Source: Methylococcaceae bacterium
GTDB taxonomy: Bacteria > Pseudomonadota > Gammaproteobacteria > Methylococcales > Methylomonadaceae
Direction: 5' to 3'
Assembly: GCA_030699345.1 (NCBI GenBank)
Contig: JAUYMX010000205.1
Span: forward strand, 1 to 9,751
DNA: 9,751 nt
Shown piece by piece: positions 6,272-9,751 of the stretch (positions are counted from its first letter, which is position 1; each line of letters starts with the position of its first letter). Made by a program: the position numbers and the translations under genes. The notes below the pieces were generated by a model. It had not been told where the DNA came from. It saw nothing but the letters and a program-made list of their open reading frames with translations, and ran no database searches.

Positions 6272-6401
6272 GTAACTATTCAGTCGTAGCTCAATCAATG
6301 TGGAATTACCGGGTGGGAGCGACGAAGCCTTCGGTCGCGACACGTAGGCGCCGCTCCCACAGGATGCTTTCTCAGCAACCAACTGATGGCTGAATAGTTA
6401 C
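6272..6401. mobile_element. MITE-like element of 130 bp with 12-bp terminal inverted repeats
   Basis: The ends GTAACTATTCAG (6272-6283) and CTGAATAGTTAC (6390-6401) are perfect inverted repeats, with no coding capacity between them. A second, REP-like palindrome sits inside (6313-6360). A pentamer CACAA occurs just outside both ends (6265-6269 and 6403-6407), but at unequal distances (2 bp and 1 bp), so a target duplication is unproven. The element fills nearly the whole gap between the convergent YkgJ-like gene and nasT and may double as a bidirectional terminator. Confidence 0.55.
6313..6360. repeat. REP-like palindrome inside the 130-bp element
   Basis: GTGGGAGCG (6313-6321) pairs with CGCTCCCAC (6352-6360). 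Inside lie CGAA/TTCG around GCC (6323-6333) and the palindrome TCGCGA (6335-6340). The GTGGGAGCG...CGCTCCCAC form is that of widely dispersed REP-type repeats in gammaproteobacteria. Confidence 0.65.
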
Positions 6402-6415
6402 ACACAACTTGCTTC

Positions 6416-6997
6416 CTACCCCAGTAAATCCTCAACCGATACCAGTATCCGCGCCATATCAATCAGTCGTTTATTCTGGCTCATGGCGTTTTTGCGTAGT
6501 AATTGGTACGCGCCATCTTCGTCCAGTCCTTTACGCGCCATAATCAGGCCTTTGGCTTTTTCGATGATTTTCCGGTCGGCCAGTTTAGATTTGGTATCGT
6601 CCAATTCTTTACGCAATGCTTGAAACTCGCGAAAGCGAGCGATGGCCACTTCCACAATCGGCATGATCTGGGTTTGGTTCAGGCCATCAAGCATGTAAGC
6701 GCTGACGCCAGCCCGTATAGCCTCTTGCATAAAGCGCTGATCATTCGGCGCAGAAAATAAAATAATCGGCCTGGCTTGGTCGCGATTAATTTCACGCATT
6801 TGCTCCAAGGTATCGCGGCCCGGTGCATCCATATCAATAATGATAATGTCCGGTTGTAGCGCCAAGACATTTTTACTGAGGTTAGCGTCGTCATTCAGTT
6901 TAGCAATAACGTTGTGACCCGCATCTTCCAATGCCTGCTTGACGATGGCGCTGCGCCCAGGATCGTTATCAACCAATAGAATGTTTAATTTAGGCAT
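6416..6997 (-). CDS. nasT: NasT, ANTAR-domain transcription antiterminator
   Basis: The RNA-binding output protein of the NasS-NasT nitrate system. Of 193 residues, 1-125 are a response-regulator receiver domain: LLVDND (acid pair near D10/D12), IIIIDMD (D55 at the phospho-acceptor site) and FSA (S82). Where typical receivers have the switch lysine, this one reads YMLDGL, so it is probably a pseudo-receiver that works by protein contact rather than phosphorylation, as known for NasT. Residues 126-140 look like a coiled-coil helix (REFQALRKELDDTKSK). The ANTAR domain follows (142-193): RKIIEKAKGLIMARKGLDE, then AYQLLRKNAMSQNKRL. The ATG at 6997 overlaps the end of nasS by 8 bp, with AGGT just upstream, so translation is likely coupled. 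Predicted target: the two AACGGC hexaloops in the nrtA leader. Confidence 0.95.
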   Translation of the reverse strand: MPKLNILLVDNDPGRSAIVKQALEDAGHNVIAKLNDDANLSKNVLALQPDIIIIDMDAPGRDTLEQMREINRDQARPIILFSAPNDQRFMQEAIRAGVSAYMLDGLNQTQIMPIVEVAIARFREFQALRKELDDTKSKLADRKIIEKAKGLIMARKGLDEDGAYQLLRKNAMSQNKRLIDMARILVSVEDLLG

Positions 6998-8210
6998 CGG
7001 TGTACCTAGGTTCAACGTTAACTTGGTCAAAAAAACAATCACGCCCCATGGCAATGTCAACCGAGTCGCTGGTGGCGAGCCAGGCATTGTTATGGCTACC
7101 TTCATTTTTTCGATCGATTAACGGGCTGGGAAGTTCGAGTGCTTGAGCGGCCTGGCGATATAAATCCGGGCGATAAACCTTGGCGGCTACTTCCTGTGCA
7201 TTGATAGAGGGCGGAATATGTCCCCAACGCTGCATTTGGCTGATTAACCATTCCGCATGCGATACCCACGGAAACGTTGCTGCATAACGGTAAAAGACAT
7301 TGAAGTCGGGCACTTGTAAGGCCGGTCTATCGGTAGAATATTGAAATTCACCACGTTCAAACACCCGCAAATCCTGGATAGCTACCGGCACATACTCTTC
7401 AGCGGTCAAAATGGCACAGGCTTCGGCACGGTGCTCACTAAGTTCCAGCCATTGTGCGCTCTTGAGCAGTGCACGCAGCAATGCTTGGTGAGTGTTGGGA
7501 TATTGCTCGGCCCAGGCGCAAGTCACGCCCAGCACTTTTTCAGGGCTGTTATGCCAAATATCGACCGTGCTGGTAACGGCAGCGCCTATGCCTTGGGCAA
7601 TAGCTTGGCTGTTCCAGGGCTCACCCACACAAAAGCCGTCGATTTGCCCGGAGGCAAGGGCTGATACCATTAACGGCGGCGGAATAACCACCAGTCGCAC
7701 GTCTTTGTCAGGATCAATACCGGCACTGGCCAGCCAATAGCGCAATAAATAGTTATGACAAGAAAACGGAAATACGTGCGCAAAGGTCAGCGGCGGCAGG
7801 CCGGCGCGTTGCTGTTGTGAAATCAGCGTTTTTAATGCCTGCACCGAATGGTAAGGGTCGGCAACCTGCGCATCCAATGCCAGTAATTGTTGATGCAACG
7901 CATGCGATACAGTAATGGCATTACCACCTAGGCCAAGTGATAAGGCAGTTAACATTGGGGTATTCAAGCCATCCAGATTTAAGCTGGCGGCAATCGGCAT
8001 CGGTGCCAGCATGTGCCCGCCATCCAATACGCCCGCGGCGACTTTATCGCGAATATTCGCCCATGATGACTCGCGGCTTAAGCTTACCGACAAGCCTTCC
8101 GCGTGGAAAAAGCCTTTTTCTTTGGCAATTACCAAGGGTGCGCAATCGGTCAACGGTATAAAACCTAGATTGAGTGAAACTTTTTCCGGCAAATTATTTG
8201 TTGGCGACAT
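6990..8210 (-). CDS. nasS: NasS, cytoplasmic nitrate sensor (NrtA-like)
   Basis: The nitrate-sensing partner of NasT; in studied systems NasS sequesters NasT and releases it when nitrate binds. The protein has 406 residues and the NrtA fold: LNLGFIPLTDCAPLVIA (13-29), HMLAPMPIAA (66-75), LGGNAITVS (94-102), SCHNYLLRYWLASAGI (150-165), GFCVGEPWN (192-200) and KVYRPDLY (344-351). It has no signal peptide, unlike NrtA at 1806-3206, which fits a cytoplasmic sensor. The ATG at 8210 is chosen because the sigma-54 promoter (8251-8265) would start transcription near 8239; the ATG at 8324, despite AGGTG upstream, lies above that promoter and the frame there lacks family sequence. No clear ribosome site precedes 8210, a GTG at 8213 is also possible, and a second promoter using 8324 cannot be excluded. 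It overlaps nasT by 8 bp. Confidence 0.92.
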   Translation of the reverse strand: MSPTNNLPEKVSLNLGFIPLTDCAPLVIAKEKGFFHAEGLSVSLSRESSWANIRDKVAAGVLDGGHMLAPMPIAASLNLDGLNTPMLTALSLGLGGNAITVSHALHQQLLALDAQVADPYHSVQALKTLISQQQRAGLPPLTFAHVFPFSCHNYLLRYWLASAGIDPDKDVRLVVIPPPLMVSALASGQIDGFCVGEPWNSQAIAQGIGAAVTSTVDIWHNSPEKVLGVTCAWAEQYPNTHQALLRALLKSAQWLELSEHRAEACAILTAEEYVPVAIQDLRVFERGEFQYSTDRPALQVPDFNVFYRYAATFPWVSHAEWLISQMQRWGHIPPSINAQEVAAKVYRPDLYRQAAQALELPSPLIDRKNEGSHNNAWLATSDSVDIAMGRDCFFDQVNVEPRYTDA

Positions 8211-8250
8211 CACTGTGTAAAAGGTTTGTGAGTAAACATCTAAATGTTTA

Positions 8251-8265
8251 GCAGAAGCTGTGCCA
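8251..8265 (-). promoter_or_regulatory. Sigma-54 (-24/-12) promoter of nasS-nasT
   Basis: The minus strand reads TGGCACAGCTTCTGC. It fits TGGCAYR-N4-TTGC with a single change (C for the first T of the -12 element) and has exact GG-GC spacing. The start point would be about 8239, leaving a leader of about 30 nt before the ATG at 8210. There is no room for an ANTAR hairpin pair, so nasST itself is probably not attenuated. Confidence 0.72.
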
Positions 8266-8326
8266 AGCGTGTTGTTCAAGAGATTGTTGGCAAAAGGGGG
8301 GAGGTTTTTCGGTGATCCTGACATGC

Positions 8327-8343
8327 TGCACCTAATTGGCGCA
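8327..8343. promoter_or_regulatory. NtrC-like enhancer site, proximal (nasS)
   Basis: TGCACCTAATTGGCGCA matches TGCACC-N5-GGTGCA at 11 of 12 fixed bases, the best of the four sites in the window. Its centre lies about 95 bp upstream of the predicted nasS start point. Confidence 0.75.
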
Positions 8344-8358
8344 AAGCCTAAAAGTGTG

Positions 8359-8375
8359 CGCACTAATCAGGTGCA
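8359..8375. promoter_or_regulatory. NtrC-like enhancer site, distal (nasS)
   Basis: CGCACTAATCAGGTGCA matches TGCACC-N5-GGTGCA at 10 of 12 fixed bases, with a perfect right half. Its centre is 32 bp from that of the proximal site, the spacing known from the glnA enhancer. Confidence 0.7.
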
Positions 8376-8580
8376 TTTATAAAAGCTAGTCGAACCAGTT
8401 TTGTATTTGACCAGCAGCTATGGCGGCACATAGCGGGCGATAGTGAAACAACTTCAATCAGTGCTGATGAAAAGGAGTATAAGTTTAAAATCGAATTGCC
8501 AATTCGTTGATGTTCACTGGTTTACAGGCATCATTTCCATGTATTTAAACAAAATCCCATCAATAAATTGGAGTGAAACC
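8376..8580. other. Intergenic region upstream of the lysine-rich gene
   Basis: Together with the nasS control sites this makes a 370-bp gap between nasS and the gene at 8581. No convincing gene is seen: an open frame reaches back to 8443 but has no ribosome site and an unrelated composition. AAGGAG at 8471-8476 is followed by no start codon at a useful distance. A weak sigma-70 candidate is TTTACA (8521-8526) and TATTTA (8542-8547) with a short 15-bp spacer. The ribosome site GGAG lies about 8 nt before the ATG at 8581. Confidence 0.35.
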
Positions 8581-8685
8581 ATGAGCAAAGAACAAAAAAG
8601 CAACAAAGAAACCAAGAAAAAACCAGCGTTGAGTCCAAAAGAAAAGAAAGCCGTTAAAAAATCCAAGAAAGACTCCAAGGATTAA
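8581..8685 (+). CDS. Lysine-rich mini-protein (34 aa), function unknown
   Basis: A very small, highly basic protein with 14 Lys among 34 residues and no Cys, Trp, Tyr, Phe or His. It has no hydrophobic segment, so it should be soluble and probably disordered. The run KKKPALSPKEKKAVKKSKK (12-30) is reminiscent of the basic tails of histone-like or ribosome-associated proteins, which suggests nucleic-acid binding by charge; this is inferred from composition only. The start is chosen by TGGAG upstream and by the sharp change to Lys/Ser/Glu-rich composition exactly at this ATG. The frame also opens upstream to 8443, but that part looks non-coding. An inverted repeat follows 31 bp after the stop, and an RRM RNA-binding gene lies next on the same strand. 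I do not recognise a named family. Confidence 0.65.
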   Translation: MSKEQKSNKETKKKPALSPKEKKAVKKSKKDSKD

Positions 8686-8716
8686 AATTACTCAGCTTGC
8701 AATTTAAGTCATGAAT

Positions 8717-8768
8717 TTGTCGGTAGGGGATTGTTGGAGTGCATCCCGGCGATAACGATTACCGACAA
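8717..8768. repeat. Inverted repeat between the lysine-rich and RRM genes
   Basis: TTGTCGGTA (8717-8725) and TACCGACAA (8760-8768) are perfect 9-bp arms. An inner GGGA/TCCC pair (8727-8730 and 8744-8747) lies inside. There is no U-run, so it is a poor intrinsic terminator. It could be a small dispersed palindrome or a structured 3' end of the 8581 transcript. The rest of the 175-bp gap up to 8860 shows nothing I can name. Confidence 0.5.
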
Positions 8769-8860
8769 TTCCAGCAGGATATAAAGTATTTATTTTTAGC
8801 AGTGAATGATTGATTAAGAAGCTGTATAGTTTCGGCCCTTACTAATTAGCGACAGAACCC

Positions 8861-9127
8861 ATGAAACTATTGATACGCAATCTCGCCCGCAACATAACCG
8901 AAGCAGAGTTACGGGCGATGTTCCAAGAACACGGCACAGTGCAGTCCTGCACACTGGTCATAGATAAAGACACCGGCAGCTCTAAAGGTTTTGGCTTTGT
9001 TGAAATGCCCAAGCCAGGTGAAGCCAAGGCCGCCATCAAGATTCTCAATGGCATGGATGTCGATGGCAGCAAGCTCCGCGTCAAAAAAGATGAGTCGAAA
9101 AAGGATGGCGGACCCACTGCCTCGTAA
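8861..9127 (+). CDS. Small RRM-type RNA-binding protein
   Basis: An 88-residue single RNA-recognition-motif protein, like the short RRM proteins of proteobacteria and cyanobacteria that bind single-stranded RNA and are often cold- or stress-linked. RNP2 is LLIRNL (3-8) and RNP1 is KGFGFVEM (42-49). The beta-alpha-beta order is complete: ITEAELRAMFQEHG (helix 1), VQSCTLVID (strand 2), GEAKAAIKILNG (helix 2) and SKLRVKKD (strand 4), then a short charged tail. RNP1 keeps both aromatics (F44, F46), but RNP2 has Leu at position 4 where Phe or Tyr is common, so one stacking contact may be lost. No clear Shine-Dalgarno precedes the ATG; the upstream 30 bp are AT-rich with a TATAGT that may be a -10 box. 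A stand-alone gene, convergent with the modE-like gene. Confidence 0.92.
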   Translation: MKLLIRNLARNITEAELRAMFQEHGTVQSCTLVIDKDTGSSKGFGFVEMPKPGEAKAAIKILNGMDVDGSKLRVKKDESKKDGGPTAS

Positions 9128-9220
9128 GATATGACTGGTAGTCGTAGTCACTAAGAAGCATCGCTAAGCTTATGTTTCCAATACCCCCTTAAACAGAGAT
9201 TTCTTTTATTTTCACAGTAG

Positions 9221-9751
9221 CTAAACGGCGGTCTTGGATATTGCGGCAATTATCACCGCATTGCTTTTAAAAACGGCATAGGCTGAAACGTCAGGGCTTA
9301 ATTCCAGTGCTTCGGCACTGGCCTGGGTGATCGTCGCGACAAGATTGTCACCGCCGCTCAACTGGATCACAATTTCTGATTCCACCGCATCGTGTTGCAC
9401 GCGAATTACTTTACCCGGCATACAGTTCCTGGCTGAAAAATTGTAGTGCTCGGGATCAGTAACGACGCTAATTTCCGGGGCATTGATCAGCAGCAATACA
9501 TCACCACCGACAACAAGTCCAAGTGCGTCAAGCATCGCTAACGTTTGCGACGCAACAATCCTTTCACCGCCTTTTAATTCGACAAACACTTCGGCATTGA
9601 CGGCGCCAGCGTTAATGGCAGTGATGACGCCGAATAGCTGATTAGTAGCGCTGGTTTTGATGGCCAATGGTTTCAGCAGCAACATCATCTCGGGATCGTC
9701 AGCGAGACTTTCGTTAAGTTTTTGCAAAAACTGCCCGTGCTGCTTCTCTAG
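9221..9751 (-). CDS. modE: ModE-like molybdate-responsive regulator, C-terminal part
   Basis: Only the C-terminal half of a gene entering from the right edge is present. The frame is open to the last base (LEKQHGQFLQKL lies upstream of the TTG at 9727), so TTG is not a real start. The visible part has two tandem TOBE/Mop domains, the molybdate-binding unit of ModE. The first begins IKTSATNQLFGVITAI and includes VFVELKGGERIVAS; the second begins FSARNCMPGKVIRVQH and ends AYAVFKSNAVIIA. The SAxNQ-type motif at the start of the first domain, and its partner SARN in the second, are the known molybdate-site segments. The N-terminal winged helix that binds DNA would lie outside the window, so a stand-alone Mop protein cannot be ruled out, but the linker fits ModE. 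A molybdenum regulator near nitrate genes makes sense, as nitrate reductase uses a molybdenum cofactor. Confidence 0.85.
   Translation of the reverse strand, partial: LEKQHGQFLQKLNESLADDPEMMLLLKPLAIKTSATNQLFGVITAINAGAVNAEVFVELKGGERIVASQTLAMLDALGLVVGGDVLLLINAPEISVVTDPEHYNFSARNCMPGKVIRVQHDAVESEIVIQLSGGDNLVATITQASAEALELSPDVSAYAVFKSNAVIIAAISKTAV

Noticed and set aside
5927..6382. 151-residue open frame on the minus strand
   Set aside because: It lies opposite the YkgJ-family gene and runs through the MITE-like element; no family pattern.
8211..8363. N-terminal extension of NasS (starts at 8363 or 8324)
   Set aside because: It crosses the NtrC-like sites and the sigma-54 promoter and lacks family sequence. 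The ATG at 8324 has AGGTG nearby, so it is kept only as a minor alternative.
8443..8580. Upstream extension of the lysine-rich protein by 46 residues
   Set aside because: No ribosome site at 8443, the composition differs sharply, and a good site lies directly before the ATG at 8581.
9131..9149. TGACT/AGTCA stem after the RRM gene as a terminator
   Set aside because: Only 5 bp with a 9-nt loop and no U-run; too weak to call.

Overview
The window looks like chromosomal DNA of a gammaproteobacterium of moderate GC. A methylotroph-type genome is possible, but that rests only on general resemblance of the small accessory proteins and is low confidence. No rRNA, tRNA, CRISPR array or transposase gene was seen.

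Layout. Positions 1-3206 (minus strand) hold a nitrate ABC import operon in the order nrtA (periplasmic binding protein), nrtB (permease) and an NrtC/NrtD-type ATPase that runs off the left edge. The ATPase frame carries an in-frame TAG just before its conserved ITNDV segment. A 74-bp double palindrome separates nrtA from nrtB. Positions 3207-3744 are a long control region. Positions 3745-6263 (plus strand) hold four accessory genes: a secreted GlcG/HbpS-like protein, an anchored HEAT-repeat protein, a two-helix membrane protein and a small cysteine-cluster protein. A 130-bp MITE-like element (6272-6401) follows. Positions 6416-8210 (minus strand) are nasS-nasT, the nitrate sensor and ANTAR antiterminator. 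Positions 8581-9127 (plus strand) hold a 34-residue lysine-rich protein and a small RRM protein. Positions 9221-9751 (minus strand) are the C-terminal part of a ModE-like molybdate regulator that enters from the right edge.

How it works together. The window appears to contain a complete two-level nitrogen circuit. Both nrtA and nasS have a good sigma-54 -24/-12 promoter, each preceded by two NtrC-like 17-bp palindromes whose centres are 31-32 bp apart. This predicts that nitrogen limitation switches on both operons. The nrtA leader RNA then adds nitrate specificity. Two hairpins with the same hexaloop AACGGC (A1 and G4, as in ANTAR target RNAs) precede a strong intrinsic terminator, and the second hairpin shares bases with the 5' arm of the terminator. 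By analogy with characterised NasS-NasT systems, NasS holds NasT until nitrate binds; freed NasT then stabilises the hexaloop hairpins and lets polymerase read into nrtABC. ModE at the right edge fits the theme, since assimilatory nitrate reductase needs molybdenum, but no nitrate or nitrite reductase lies in the window.

The main oddities are the nonsense codon in the ATPase, the two palindromic repeats (1728-1801 and 6272-6401) and the lysine-rich mini-protein. The nitrate circuit belongs to a known class. What seems worth reporting is how completely its parts can be read from this one sequence.
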